Assembly (NCBI RefSeq): GCF_027887165.1
Contig: NC_077227.1
Span: 62,538,107-62,602,106, forward strand
Source: Monodelphis domestica
Lineage: Eukaryota > Chordata > Mammalia > Didelphimorphia > Didelphidae
Reading direction: 5' to 3'
Length of the DNA: 64,000 nt
Below, one piece after another: positions 9,115 through 21,188 of this stretch. The translations under genes and the position numbers were made by a program. Position 1 is the first letter of the stretch. Each line of letters opens with the position of its first letter. The notes under the pieces are model-generated. The model did not search any database. It saw only the letters and a program-made list of their open reading frames with translations, and was not told where the DNA came from.

Positions 9115-9870
9115 AACAAAAGCTCATCCCTCAAAATCAAAACAAAATCCACACTTTCATCAAGCTGTTCCAGAAAACCTATATTATCCCTGCAACCTAG
9201 TTACCTCTGGAGGTTGTCCATGAGTTGGTAGATTTGGGGCAAATGCTCAATGGGGCAGGAATTGTAGACTGCATCAAAGGAACAGCCCCTGAGGTAGTTT
9301 GTTCAAGGAGACCTGAATATTTGCTTTCTTGTCAAAAGCCTTCTCCAACCTCCAGATCTCCCTACCATTCCTAGAGTCCAGTCAGAAAAAGCACTTCGTT
9401 TTGAATGTCTCCTGACTGTATTGCCTATATTTTGTTTGTTTGTAGCTCCAGCTTGTAACTGTTGTAGTGGTGATCTAAAAAGTCCTTCCTATGATTTTGT
9501 AAAGCCTCTGGATTGATTCTCTATGTACAAGTACATATATCTCCACAGTAGAATGGAAGTTGCTGGAGGACAGTTTCATCTTGGTTTTTAATATCCCCAG
9601 GTCTACCACAGGACCTTGGGAATCCCTTAGTGGTCCCTGTTGGTGATCTCCTATTTCACTCTGTTCCCTGTGGACAGTGGCTTAACCTCTTTTTGCCCCA
9701 GGTTCTTCATTTCTAAAGAAAGGTTAGCAGTCCCTCCTTACCTATTATACCAAATTATTGGGAGGAAAGCTCCTTGTATAATTATGAGCTGGCAAGGCTA
9801 TCCGGGATGCTCAAAGGGACATCTCTAGGCTTTCCCCCTAACAGAATACTTTGTGCTAGGTAGGTTTTTA
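9115..9870. other. No gene or repeat recognised
   Basis: Apparently unique, non-coding sequence. I see no open frame with family resemblance and no structured repeat. Confidence 0.4.
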
Positions 9871-9879
9871 AACATATTT

Positions 9880-10060
9880 CTCAGGATCACAGACCTAAAT
9901 GCTAGATGGGACCTCGTTAGTGATCATCTAATTCAACCACTTGTTTTACCAGGAGGATATTTCAGCGCAGATAAATTAGGTCACTTTCCCCAAGTCTACC
10001 ATATCACATAAAAAAGCCAAGATTCAAACCGAGGCAGGTTAGCCAGCTTTAATTCCAATA
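9880..10060 (+). mobile_element. MIR/Ther-type CORE-SINE, old
   Basis: 'ggatcacagacctaaatgct' and 'gggacctcgttagtgatcat' through 'aagattcaaaccgaggcagg' follow the common mammalian MIR-like pattern. It is strongly diverged. Confidence 0.45.
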
Positions 10061-10064
10061 CCCA

Positions 10065-11085
10065 TTAAGGAGACATCATGAAGACACTATTTAATAGGTC
10101 TAGGTAAATAATATGAGCCATGTTTGACTTACTCCAGTTTTGGGACCTCCTTTTGTCCCCATCCCTTAGTAAAGTCTCCGACTCTCAGGTTCCCTGGATC
10201 TCTCTAGATCTCAGATAATACTCTAGATCTTTTAAAAAAACAACAACAAATGGTTCTACTGGCCTCCTAGGCATCCTGTCTCCTATTTCAAGGAGTTCAG
10301 TAAGTACAGTCTTACTCTCTAACTAAAGATCTGACCATATAACTGTCTGTAAATGAATATCCTCTCAAACATGCTAGCTTCCTAGTTCATCACCCTTGAC
10401 TCCCAAGACCTTCTTCATTCTTCAGTCATCCACAAATGTCTATACCTTATATCTTTATATGATCACACACAATTGCTCTAACCTTTCCCACAATTTTGAA
10501 ATCTTAATATCTCCCCTCTAATCATGTCCTATCCTGCTAAATCTATCTGTTTTTCTCCTCCTAAAATGGTTTCGCTCATTCAAAGCATCATCTTTCTCTA
10601 TAACACTCATGTTCCTGTCTTCATGGTCTTGAATCTCTAATCAGTTCTACTATGAATTGTTCTCCTTCGATCTCTTAACCTTTTGTTTTTCCTTCCTTTG
10701 GTTCCTACCAATCTTCAACCTTGAATCACCTCTACCACTTGTCTTTTTTTTAAAGTAGGATTCCAAAATGCTATAAAATCTAACCATTTCCTTCCCTGCC
10801 ACCCCCACCCCACCCCTATGGTTCTATAAATTTATGTTATCTAATCTCAAATGGGCACAGTTGCAACCTGGAAATCCTTCTTTCCTTAGATTAAGCTTTT
10901 ATCTCAGTCTTACTCAGATGCACCAGCTGTCCCATTTAGGACAGATTCACAAGGAGTTCTAATCTCTCATTTTTTTCTTCCTTCCTTCCTTCTATAAAAC
11001 TAGTTCCTGATCCCTCCCTCTCAACTGGTATCCTCTGAGATTTTACAGCAAAAATTGTCACCACCCATTCTGAGCTTCTTGAAGA
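10065..11085. other. Pyrimidine-rich stretch, nothing recognised with confidence
   Basis: A long C/T-rich region without a credible open frame. It might be a very old LINE in antisense, but no diagnostic motif is visible. Confidence 0.35.
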
Positions 11086-11089
11086 GGCC

Positions 11090-11275
11090 TCTAGGTGGCA
11101 TTGTGGGTAAAATCCAGATCTTTGAATCTAAAAATCTAAAAGATCAGAGTTTAATTCCTACCTCTGATCCTGGGCAACTCATTTAATCTCTGTTTACCTC
11201 TGTTTCCTCATCTACAGAGTGAGGACAATACAAACACCTAGCTCCCAGGGTTTTTGTGAAGATAAAATGGGGATA
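11090..11275 (+). mobile_element. Mar1/CORE-SINE-like element
   Basis: 'ctctgatcctgggcaactca', 'tgtttcctcatctacagagt' and 'cacctagctcccagggtttt' give the typical CORE-SINE order. It is diverged. Confidence 0.55.
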
Positions 11276-11279
11276 TATC

Positions 11280-11510
11280 TGATGAGTATGAGGTGGTAAA
11301 TCATTTGCACTTCTCTAATTATTAGTAATTTAGAGCACTTTTTAATATGACTCTAATTTCTTCCTCTGAAAACTACCTATTCATATCTTCTGACCATTTA
11401 TCAATTGGGGAATTATTGCTATTTTTATCAATTTAACTCAGTTCTGTATTTGTTTGAGAAATGAGACTTATCAGAGAAACTTGCTATAAAATTTTCTCAG
11501 TTTCCTCCTA
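11280..11510 (-). mobile_element. Old L1 ORF2 fragment, antisense
   Basis: 'tatgaggtggtaaatcattt' through 'tctgaccatttatcaattgg' and 'caatttaactcagttctgta' is the antisense of a conserved part of L1 ORF2 that recurs several times in this window. Only this fragment remains. Confidence 0.7.
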
Positions 11511-11929
11511 AAATGGGATTTTGAAAATCTTAATCACTACATAAATACTATTTATAATTAATACTATTATCTTCCCTACTTTACTCCTTAAAATCTCCCC
11601 ATATATTCCAAAATTCTCTTCTCCTTTCATTGCTACATCACCTGAATAAGTCACCTCTTCTCTGACATTGACTCCACTCTGATGCTGACCCCCTGAACTA
11701 TTGGGGTAGGTGGATGGTACATCAGCCCTTTTTACCCTAGCCCCAACTATCTCTCCAGTTTTCTTACACTTTATTCTCTATCACATACTCTTTAATTCAA
11801 ACTAAAAGCAATATACACCTGAGAATAAACTGTTAGAATGGTCAAATACAGGTTGTTGTTTTTTCCCCCAACTCTTTGGAACAAGATACCCTCTCCTTGC
11901 CTACTTCCTTTGCTTTCAGGCCTTCTTTT

Positions 11930-12075
11930 GTATATCATCCCATGCCATTAGATAGCAAGCTCCCGGAGGGCAGGGACTGTCTTTTTATTCATTGTTTCCC
12001 TAGTATAGGATCCCTTAGTACTGAGTCTGACAGTAGTAGGCAATTAATAAAACATTTATGGGATTGAATGGAATA
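11930..12075 (+). mobile_element. L2-like LINE 3' end
   Basis: 'agatagcaagctcccggagg', 'gcagggactgtctttttatt' and 'gtaggcaattaataaaacat' match the classic L2 3' end. It is ancient and truncated. Confidence 0.5.
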
Positions 12076-12099
12076 AATTAATTTCACAAAAGCTAAAAG

Positions 12100-12660
12100 A
12101 AGAGTTATTGTTGTTATTGTTTGCTCTTTTTCCAAAGAGGACTAGGGGAGGGGGCTTGGCTTGTGCATGAATTAAATTTAAATGAAGCAGAGTTATACAA
12201 TCATCAATCTCATTCTCTCTTTCACAGTCATCCAAGAGCAAGACAAAAGTCAGAACAGCTGGTGATGGTCCAGGATGCAATGGATGACCTTGGCTTCTTT
12301 AATGGATGACTAAGCTCTAAGCATTCCACAGTGCTTGCTTTAGCTACCTTCATGACCATTGGAACAAATTGTTCTCATCTGTCCACTGGGCTAGAAGTCT
12401 TCCTATGCTTAAGTAGACCCCTCACTAACCTACCAGAGGGTATGTGGTCCATTGCTTACCTTCAACCTGGTTTATCCCATCTGTGGAGATCTTTTACTGG
12501 GGCGTGACTACTGTATATACGCTACAGCTTCTTAGAGCCACAAGTGAAAGATGAGTGATAGGTGGGGCACCAAAGGTGGATGAGCAGCCATGAAAAGGAT
12601 GCAAGTTATCCCAATGTTTACCAAACCAAACCAAACAAGCATTTCCATATATGAAGAAAA
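12100..12660 (+). mobile_element. Ancient marsupial interspersed repeat, family name uncertain
   Basis: The order 'gcatgaattaaatttaaatg', 'gcagagttatacaatcatca', 'catccaagagcaagacaaaa' and 'tggtccaggatgcaatggat' is a pattern I know as repeated in marsupial DNA, but I cannot name the family. No coding capacity. Confidence 0.4.
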
Positions 12661-12839
12661 AGAAGATAGTACACAACTTAAATCATAACTCTCCTATATG
12701 ATTAGCCTACTTTTCTTCATATCTAAATAATAAATCCTATCCACAAGTGTCCCCTTCCTTCCCCAAGCTCCTTGCATCACAATGTATCATCAGGGAGGCC
12801 AACAAGTTTTTATAAGTCGTCTTTCACATTTTATCTTTC

Positions 12840-13682
12840 TGTTCACTTTCTGGAGATAACATTTAGTTTATTCTTCCAGTACAAGTTCTGTGGCTATGGA
12901 TAATGTTTTCTGGTTTTACTCATATTGGTGTTCATTATTTCAGAGTTCTTTCCAAGCTTTTTAAAAATCAGTCTGTTCATTGTTTCTTGTGGCACAGTTC
13001 TTATATCACACTTATATGTATATATATCATAGCACATCATATTCTCATATGGTCTGGAAATGGGAGGTCCTAGGTTAAACCTGGCCTCAGACACTTCCCA
13101 GCTCTGTGATCCCCATTGCTTAGCCCTTGACACTCTTCTGCCTTGGAATCAATACACAGTATTGATTGCAAGACAGAAGGTAAGGATTTAAATAAAAATA
13201 AAATAAAATAAACAATACACCACAGTTTGTTCAGCCATTCTCCAATTGAGGCATCCCTTCAATTTCCAATTCTTTGCCACCACAAAGAGAGCTGCTACAA
13301 ATATTTGGGAAGAAAGGTGTTGTTTTCCATTTTCTTAATTTCCTTGGGAAACAGACCCAGCAATAGTATGTATACACAGCTTTACAACTCTCTGGGTGTA
13401 ATTCCAAATTACTCTCCAGATGGTTGAATCAATTCCCAGCTCCACCAACAGTACATTAGGGTCCCCATTTTTTTACATCCCCTCCAACATTTGTCACTTT
13501 TTCCTTTTGTCATTTTAGCCAGTCTTGTGTAGATGAGGTGGTATCTCAAGAGTTGTTTTGGTTTGTCTCTCTAATCAATAGTGATTTAGAGCATTTTTTC
13601 ATAAACTTATATATGGTTTTGATTTCTTCATCTGAAAATTGTCCATATCTTTTGCCCATTTATCAACTAGAAGATGACTCTT
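12840..13682 (-). mobile_element. Old L1, antisense; host of element A (first segment)
   Basis: 'cagtttgttcagccattctc' and 'aattgaggcatcccttcaat' through 'tttgcccatttatcaactag' are antisense L1 ORF2 3' sequence. The same element resumes at 20134 after element A and again at 21197 after a hAT insertion. A SINE lies within it at 13050-13212. Confidence 0.8.
13050..13212 (+). mobile_element. 5'-truncated marsupial tRNA-type SINE inside old L1
   Basis: 'gaaatgggaggtcctaggtt' through 'agaaggtaaggatttaaata' is the SINE body and tail without its head. The tail is an (AAATA)n run. Confidence 0.75.
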
Positions 13683-14317
13683 GATCAAATGCATGGACTT
13701 CCGGTTAAGATGGCGGCTTAGAGAAAGCTAAAGTTCAGATCTCCGGAAAACCCTTCCCGACCGATCTCAAACTATAAGCTCCTAAGGCGCCGAAATTCAA
13801 AACGATCAACAGCACAGACCCTGGGAACCCTCCTCCTGGACCTGGACCGGATCAAAAGGTATGGCCCCCCTCAAAAGCCAGAACCCGAGATCCCTCGGAC
13901 CTCAGGGGTAGGAGCGCAGAGTCCAAGGCTCCAGGAAGCCACAGCCCGGCCCGGCTCAGAGAGCAGGGTCCTCGGAACAACAACCCTCAGGGCCTTCTAT
14001 CCGAGTCCCAGTGAAAGTCACTGCCTGGAGCAAGACAGCCTCAGGGGCTGGATCCTGCTATCCAAGTCTCAGTGAAAGTCCCTGCCCTCGGAGCTTGGGT
14101 AAGCTGCAGCCCATCCCCCCGCAGGTGGACGAAACAGCCTCACGGCCAGCGATTATGAAGGCAACTTCCGGAAAGCAACGTGGTCCGACCCTTCCATTCC
14201 AGTTCCAGTGAGGCATATTCAGTTTAACCCAGGGAAAGCTCATAGAACCATCTGCCCAGGACTAAAGCCTCTGAACACCAGACAGAGACAAGAAAAGCTA
14301 ATCCTCCACATTCAGAG

Positions 14318-15285
14318 ATGGCAAACTCCACAGAAGCACAGAAGCCCCAAAATACCAAGAAAAATAAGAAGAAAGGGGCGACTTTGGACACATTCTATGG
14401 AGCCAAAATACAAAATACAGAGCAGATAGAAGATAATATAAAAGAAAATGCTCCAAAACCTTCCAAAGGAAATGGAAACTCTCCACAAACCTATGAAGAA
14501 TTTGAATCAGAAATGACCAAAAAGATGGAAGCCTTCTGGGAGGAAAAGTTGGAAATAATGCAAAAGAAATTCACGCATCTACAAAACCGGTATGATGAAA
14601 CTGAAAAGGAAAACCAGGCTTTAAAGGCCAGAATCAGGCAGCTGGAAGACAACGATCGTGTAAAAGAGCAAGAATTAATAAAGCAAAGCCAAAATACCAA
14701 GAAATTAGAAGAGAACATAAAATATCTCACCGACAAGGTGATAGATCTGGAAAATAGAGGGAGAAGGGAAAATTTAAGAATAATTGGACTCCCAGAAAAG
14801 CCAGAAATAAACACCAAACTGGACATGGTGATACAAGATATAATCAAAGAAAATTGCCCAGAGATTCTAGAACAAGGGGGCAATACAGCCACTGACAGAG
14901 CTCACAGAACACCTTCTACACTAAACCCCCAAAAGACAACTCCCAGGAATGTAATTGCCAAATTCCAAAGCTATCAAACAAAAGAAAAAATCCTACAGGA
15001 AGCCAGAAAAAGACAATTTAGATATAAAGGAATGCCAATCAGGGTCACACAAGACCTTGCAAGTTCTACTCTGAATGATCGTAAGGCATGAACATGATCT
15101 TCAGAAAGGCAAGAGAGCTGGGTCTCCAACCAAGAATCAGCTACCCAGCAAAACTGACTATATACTTCCAAGGGAAAGTATGGGCATTCAACAAAATAGA
15201 AGACTTCCAACTTTTTGCAAAGAAAAGACCAGAGCTCTGTGGAAAGTTTGATACCGAAAATCAAAGAGCAAGGAATACCTGAAAA
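14318..15285 (+). pseudogene. L1 ORF1p (element A), frameshifted
   Basis: ORF1p is the RNA-binding trimeric chaperone that coats L1 RNA. The first 257 codons give a lysine-rich N-terminus, a coiled coil (about residues 60-145) and an RRM-like region starting NLRIIGLPE. One base is missing at about 15090 compared with element B (catgaac against catggaac). The rest of the C-terminal domain, ending KKRPELCGKFDTENQRARNT, is therefore in another frame at 15088-15282. Otherwise it is almost the same as the intact 321-residue copy in element B. Confidence 0.92.
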
Positions 15286-15812
15286 GGTAAATATTAAGGA
15301 AAGGGGAAAATGTTATCTTCTTCTTTTACTCAAACTCTCTTCTATAAGGACTACATTTATATCAACCTATGTATACTAATATGTGGGGAAAATGTAATGT
15401 ATAAATAGCGGGTAAAGAAAGACCAAATAGAATAATCATTCTCACACAAAGATTCACATGGGAAGGGGAGGGGAAGAAAACTCCTATAAGAAGGAGAGGA
15501 AGAGAGGGGGGGGGGTTACTTAAACCTCAATCTCAGGGAAATCAACTCTGAGAGGGAAAAACATCCAGATCCATTGGGATCTTGAATTCTATCTTACCCA
15601 ACAAGGGTAAGGAGAAGGGAAAACCAAGGGGGGGAGGGGGAGAGGGAGAACAAAAAGGGAGGGAAAGAGAGGGGGAAGGGGGAGGGAACAAAAAGGGAGG
15701 GACTAAAAAGGGAAACATCAAGGGAGGGGACAAGGGGGACTGATTCAAAGTAAATCACTGGACTAAAAGGTAGAGCCAGAAGAAAAGGTTAGAATTAGGG
15801 AAGGCAATCAAA
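15286..15812 (+). other. L1 inter-ORF spacer (element A) with G-rich polypurine tract
   Basis: The spacer is about 527 bp. From about 15480 to 15740 the plus strand is almost only G and A, with many runs of three or more G. The same tract is present in element B (58910-59190) with small length differences. It is in the sense of the L1 RNA. Confidence 0.85.
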
Positions 15813-18800
15813 ATGCCAGGGAGTCCACAAATGACAATCATAACTTTGAACGTGAATGGGATGAACTCACCCATAAAACGTAGACAAATAGCAGAATGGA
15901 TTAGAATCCAAAACCCTACCATATGTTGTCTTCAAGAAACACACATGAGGCGGGTTGACACCCACAAGGTCAGAATTAAAGGATGGAGTAAGACCTTCTG
16001 GGCCTCAACTGATAGAAAGAAGGCAGGAGTGGTAATCATGATATCTGATAAAGCCAATGCAAAAATAGACCTGATCAAAAGGGATAGGGAAGGTAATTAT
16101 ATTTTGTTAAAAGGGACTATAGACAATGAGGAAATATCATTAATCAATATGTATGCACCAAATAATATAGCACCCAAATTTCTAATGGAGAAACTAGGAG
16201 AATTGAAGGAAGAAATAGACAATAAAACCATACTAGTGGGAGACTTAAACCAACCATTATCAAATTTAGATAAATCAAATCAAAAAATAAATAAGAAAGA
16301 GGTAAAAGAAGTGAATGAAATCTTAGAAAAATTAGAATTAATAGACATATGGAGAAAAATAAATAGGGATAAAAAGGAATACACCTTCTTCTCAGCACCA
16401 CATGGCACATTCACAAAAATTGACCATACATTAGGTCACAGAAACATAGCACACAAATGCAGAAAAGCAGAAATAATGAATGCAGCCTTCTCAGATCACA
16501 AGGCAATAAAAATAATGATTAGTAATGGTACATGGAAAACCAAATCTAAAACCAATTGGAAATTAAACAATATGATACTCCAAAACCGTTTAGTTAAAGA
16601 AGAAATCATAGAAACAATTAATAATTTCATCGAGGAAAATGACAATGGCGAAACATCCTTTCAAACCTTTTGGGATGCAGCCAAAACGGTAATCAGAGGT
16701 AAATTCATATCCCTGAATGCTTATATTAACAAACAAGGGAGAGCAGAGATCAGTCAATTGGAAATGCAAATTAAAAAACTCGAAAGCGATCAAATTAAAA
16801 CTCCCCAGCAGAAAACCAAATTAGAAATCCTAAAAATTAAGGGAGAAATTAATAAAATCGAAAGTGATAGAACTATTGATTTAATAAATATGACAAGAAG
16901 CTGGTACTTTGAAAAAACAAACAAAATAGACAAAGTACTGGTCAATCTAATTTAAAAAAGGAAGGAAGAAAAGCAAATTCACAGCATTAAAGATGAAAAG
17001 GGGGACAGCACCTCCGATGAAGAGGAAATTAAGGCAATCATTAGAAATTACTTTGCCCAATTATATGGCAATAAATACACCAACTTGGGAGAAATGGATG
17101 AATATATACAAAAATACAAACTGCCTAGACTAACAGAAGAGGAAATAGAATTCCTAAATAATCCCATATCAGAAATTGAAATCCAACAAGCCATCAAAGA
17201 ACTTCCTAAGAAAAAATCCCCAGGGCCTGATGGATTCACCTGTGAATTCTATCAAACATTCAGAGAACAGTTAATCCCAATACTATACAAACTATTTGAC
17301 ATAATAAGCAAAGAGGGAGTTCTACCAAACTCCTTTTACGACACAAACATGGTACTGATTCCAAAACCAGGCAGGTCAAAAACAGAGAAAGAAAACTATA
17401 GGCCAATCTCCCTAATGAACATAGATGCAAAAATCTTAAATAGGATACTAGCAAAAAGACTCCAGCAAGTGATCAGAAGGATCATTCACCATGATCAAGT
17501 AGGATTCATACCAGGGATGCAGGGCTGGTTCAACATTAGGAAAACCATCCACATAATTGACCACATCAACAAGCAAACTAGCAAGAACCACATGATTATC
17601 TCAATAGATGCAGAAAAAGCCTTTGATAAAATACAACACCCATTCCTATTAAAAACACTAGAAAGCATAGGAATAGAAGGGTCATTCCTAAAAATAATAA
17701 ACAGTATATATCTAAAACCAACAGCTAATATCATCTGCAATGGGGATAAACTAGATGCATTCCCAATAAGATCAGGAGTGAAACAAGGATGCCCATTATC
17801 ACCTCTACTATTTGACATTGTACTAGAAACACTAGCAGTAGCAATTAGAGAAGATAAAGGAATTGAAGGCATCAAAATAGGCAAGGAGGAGACCAAGTTA
17901 TCACTCTTTGCGGATGACATGATGGTCTACTTAATCCTAGAGATTCAACCAAAAAGCTAACTGAAATAATCAACAACTTTAGCAAAGTTGCAGGATACAA
18001 AATAAACCCACATAAATCATCAACTTTTCTATATATCTCCAACACAGCTCAGCAGCAAGAACTAGAAAGAGAAATCCCATTCAAAATCACCTTAGACAAA
18101 ATAAAATACCTAGGAATCTACCTCCCAAGACAAACACAGGAACTATATGAACACAACTACAAAACACTCGCCACACAACTAAAACTAGACTTGAACAAAT
18201 GGAAAAACATTAACTGCTCATGGATAGGACGAGCCAATATAATAAAAATGACCATCCTACCCAAACTTATTTATCTATTTAGTGCCATACCCATTGAACT
18301 ACCAAAATACTTCTTCACTGATTTAGAAAAAACCATAACAAAGTTCATTTGGAAGAACAAAAAATCAAGGATATCCAGGGAAATAATGAAAAAAAACACA
18401 TATGATGGGGGCCTTGCAGTCCCTGACCTTAAACTGTACTACAAAGCAGCAGTCATCAAAACAACTGGCTAAGAAACAGAAAGGAAGATCAGTGGAATAG
18501 ACTGGGGGAAAGCGACCTCAGCAAGACAGTATACGATAAACCCAAAGATCCCAGCTTTTGGGACAAAAATCCACTATTCGATAAAAACTGCTTGGAAAAT
18601 TGGAAGACAGTGTGGGAGAGACTAGGAATAGATCAACACCTCACACCCTACACCAAGATAAATTCAAAATGGGTGAGTGACTTAAACATAAAGAAGGAAA
18701 CCATAAGTAAATTGGGTAAACACAGAATAGTATACATGTCAGACCTTTGGGAGGGGAAAGGCTTTAAAACCAAGCAAGATATAGAAAGAATCACAAAATG

Positions 18801-19608
18801 TAAAATAAATAATTTTGACTACATCAAACTAAAAAGCTTTTGTACAAACAAAACCAATATAACTAAAATCAGAAGGGAAACAACAAATTGGGAAAAAATC
18901 TTCATAGAAACCTCTGACAAAGGTTTAATTACTCATATTTATAATGAGCTAAATCAATTGTACAAAAAATCAAGCCATTCTCCAATTGATAAATGGGCAA
19001 GGGAAATGGATAGGCAGTTCTCAGATAAAGAAATCAAAACTATTAACAAGCACATGAAGAAGTGCTCTACATCTCTTATAATCAGAGAGATGCAAATCAA
19101 AACAACTCTGAGGTACCACCTCACACCTAGCAGATTGGCTAACATAACAGCAAAGGAAAGTAATGAATGCTGGAGGGGATGTGGCAAAGTAGGGACATTA
19201 ATTCATTGCTGGTGGAGCTGTGAACTGATCCAACCATTCTGGAGGGCAATTTGGAACTATGCCCAAAGGGCGACAAAAGAATATCTACCCTTTGACCCAG
19301 CCATAGCACTGCTGGGTCTGTACCCCAAAGAGATAATGGACACAAAGACTTGTACAAAAATATTCATAGCTGCGCTCTTTGTGGTGGCCCAAAACTGGAA
19401 AACGAGGGGATGCCCATCAATTGGGGAATGGCTGAACAAACTGTGGTATATGTTGGTGATGGAATACTATTGTGCTAAAAGGAATAATAAAGTGGAGCAA
19501 TTCCATGGAGACTGGAACAACCTCCAGGAAGTGATGCAGAGCGAGAGGAGCAGAACCAGGAGAACATTGTACACAGAGACTAATACACTGTGGTATAATC
19601 GAACGTAA
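15813..19608 (+). pseudogene. L1 ORF2p (element A), endonuclease-reverse transcriptase, broken
   Basis: The N-terminus is an AP-type endonuclease with TLNVNG, QETH, GDLNQ, IDHTLG and FSDHKA motifs. The central reverse transcriptase has [19 protein letters not shown] and the catalytic FADD, and the C-terminus has a C-x3-C-x7-H-x4-C knuckle (CWRGCGKVGTLIHCWWSC). Compared with element B it has a stop at 16953-16955, a 4-bp deletion near 17935 and a 7-bp deletion near 18465, so no full protein is possible. Confidence 0.93.
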
Positions 19609-19957
19609 TGGACTTCTCCATTAGTAGTGGTGTAATGTCCCTGAACAACTTGCAGGGATCCAGGAGAAAAAAACACCATTCATAAGCAAAGGATAAACTA
19701 TGGGAGTGGAAACACCGAGAAAAAGCAACTGCCTGAATACAGAGGTTGAGGGGACATGACAGAGGATAGACTCTAAATGAACACTCTAATGCAAATACTA
19801 TCAACAAAGCAATGGGTTCAAATCAAGAAAACATCTAATGCCCAGTGGACTTACGCGTCGGCTATGGGGGGTGGGGGGGAGGAAAAGAAAATGATCTATG
19901 TCTTTAACGAATAATGCTTGGAAATGATCAAATAAAATATATTTTAAAAAAAATTTC

Positions 19958-20121
19958 ACCTTTTTAAGTGTACCTGAGTCTTCTCTATAGTCAAAGATAT
20001 GATCAATTTATGTGAATGTTACACATGTACTAAAGAGGGGATAAAAAGGTATATTCCCTGCTTTTTTCATTAATTTTTTCCATAGATTTATTAAATTCAG
20101 TTTCTTAGTGTTTAAAAAAAA
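19958..20121 (+). mobile_element. 3' transduction carried by L1 element A
   Basis: After element A's own A-tail come about 155 bp of non-L1-3'UTR sequence, then a second A-run (20114-20123), then the right copy of the target duplication (20122-20133). This is the layout left when L1 transcription reads through its own poly(A) signal at the source locus. The carried segment ('agtcaaagatatgatcaatt') is itself antisense L1 ORF2 from a different part of the gene than the flanks here. Confidence 0.75.
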
Positions 20122-20133
20122 AAGATGACTCTT

Positions 20134-20398
20134 ATTCTTATAAATTTGACAAAATTCCTACATATTTTAAATATGAGACCTCTATCTGAGAAGCTGTTTA
20201 TGAAAATCTGTCCCCAATTTTCTGCTTTCCTTCTAATCTTGGAAGCATTTTTTTGTACAAACTTTTCAACTTAATGTATTCAAAATTGTCCATTTAACAC
20301 TTTCCTTCACCTCTTATGGACTAGCAAATTCCTCTCCTATCTATAAATATGATAAAGTATATGTTTCATGTTCTAATTATTTCCTTTAACGTCTAGAT
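20134..20398 (-). mobile_element. Old L1, antisense (second segment, between element A and hAT)
   Basis: 'attcttataaatttgacaaa' onward continues the antisense ORF2 broken off at 13682. It runs into the left hAT target duplication GTCTAGAT at 20391-20398. Confidence 0.75.
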
Positions 20399-21188
20399 CT
20401 GTGATGGGCAACCTTTTGAGGTTGGTAAGTCAAAATTCACCAAAAAACGAAGCATAAGTCGGTTGGTGTGTCACTTTGAGAAAAAACTCACAATTTCACA
20501 ATATTTATAGTTTAAATAACAAAAATGTATAATTGTAATATATAACTATATTTAATAAATCAAAAACGAATTATTTAACTTACCTGCTTAGTGACTTCTT
20601 TGTTCATTTGTCAGTCAGTCGGTTTCTTTTGTTGGTCTTGATACTATTTAACTGGTGTGGGGTGCCCTGAACTAAGATAAGTGAGGGGGAGGGGGAATTC
20701 TTTAACTAACCTGCCTATTAGTGACTTTTTGTTGCTGAATTTCACTGGCTAAATCTTCAATTGAAGGTTGGTATTTTGTACACTTCAAACCCAAGCAAGC
20801 TCTACTAACTTCATCTGTCAATCTGTTTTTTTTAGTTGGTTTTGATATTATTTAATGCTGAAAATAAGGTCTCAGAAAAGGTAGGTAGAGGGAGTAAGCC
20901 ATTGCTATATTTTCCAGAGTGCTAAAGTGTCTGGTAATCAGTTCCAGGGACTCCTTACAACATGAGCTAGAGCCCCACCCAGTCTTCCACCCACCCGGCC
21001 CCACCCCTACCCAACCAGCTGGTGGGCGTGCCCCTTTTCCCCTTCACCCCCAACCCTCAAGGCCAGTGAGTGGAGCTGTCCTCTCCCCTCACCCCACCCC
21101 CATGGCCAGGGCTGTGGGAGCATGGCTCCCAGGCCCCAGGTGTGCTGAGCCCGCATGCAGTCTTGTGTCATGGAAAATGGCTACATGT
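20399..21188 (-). mobile_element. Decayed hAT-type DNA transposon
   Basis: An exact 8-bp duplication, GTCTAGAT, lies at 20391-20398 and 21189-21196; 8 bp is the hAT hallmark. The old L1 sequence reads continuously when this insert is left out. The left end is ctgtgatgggcaacctttt; terminal inverted repeats are weak. The minus strand holds a transposase C-terminal remnant, and 20950-21170 is unusually GC-rich. Confidence 0.75.
20690..20900 (-). pseudogene. hAT transposase C-terminal (dimerisation) domain remnant
   Basis: On the minus strand the frames read FSETLFSALNNIKTN, then, after a stop, KNRLTDEVSRACLGL and PSIEDLASEIQQQKSH. This matches the hAT-C dimerisation domain (pattern ...MN.IKSK.RNRLTDE...ACL...). 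A second partial copy (IKTNKRNRLTD) lies at about 20605-20665, so the domain end is duplicated within the element. Confidence 0.65.

Larger units (their letters stand above)
13696..19957 (+). mobile_element. Full-length young L1, element A
   Basis: It starts gacttccggttaagatggcg and ends in an A-tail after aataaaatatatttt. The order is 5' UTR (13696-14317), ORF1 (from 14318), a 0.53-kb purine-rich spacer, ORF2 (15813-19608) and 3' UTR. It is nearly identical to element B at 57138, so both come from a recently active lineage. The 12-bp duplication AAGATGACTCTT occurs at 13671-13682 and at 20122-20133. Thirteen extra bases lie between the left duplication and the L1 start, and a 3' transduction separates the L1 tail from the right one. 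Both ORFs are broken. Confidence 0.95.

Noticed and set aside
14491-14892. 133-codon minus-strand frame inside L1 ORF1 (and its twin at 57934-58335)
   Set aside because: Antisense shadow of the lysine-rich ORF1; identical in both L1 copies for that reason alone.
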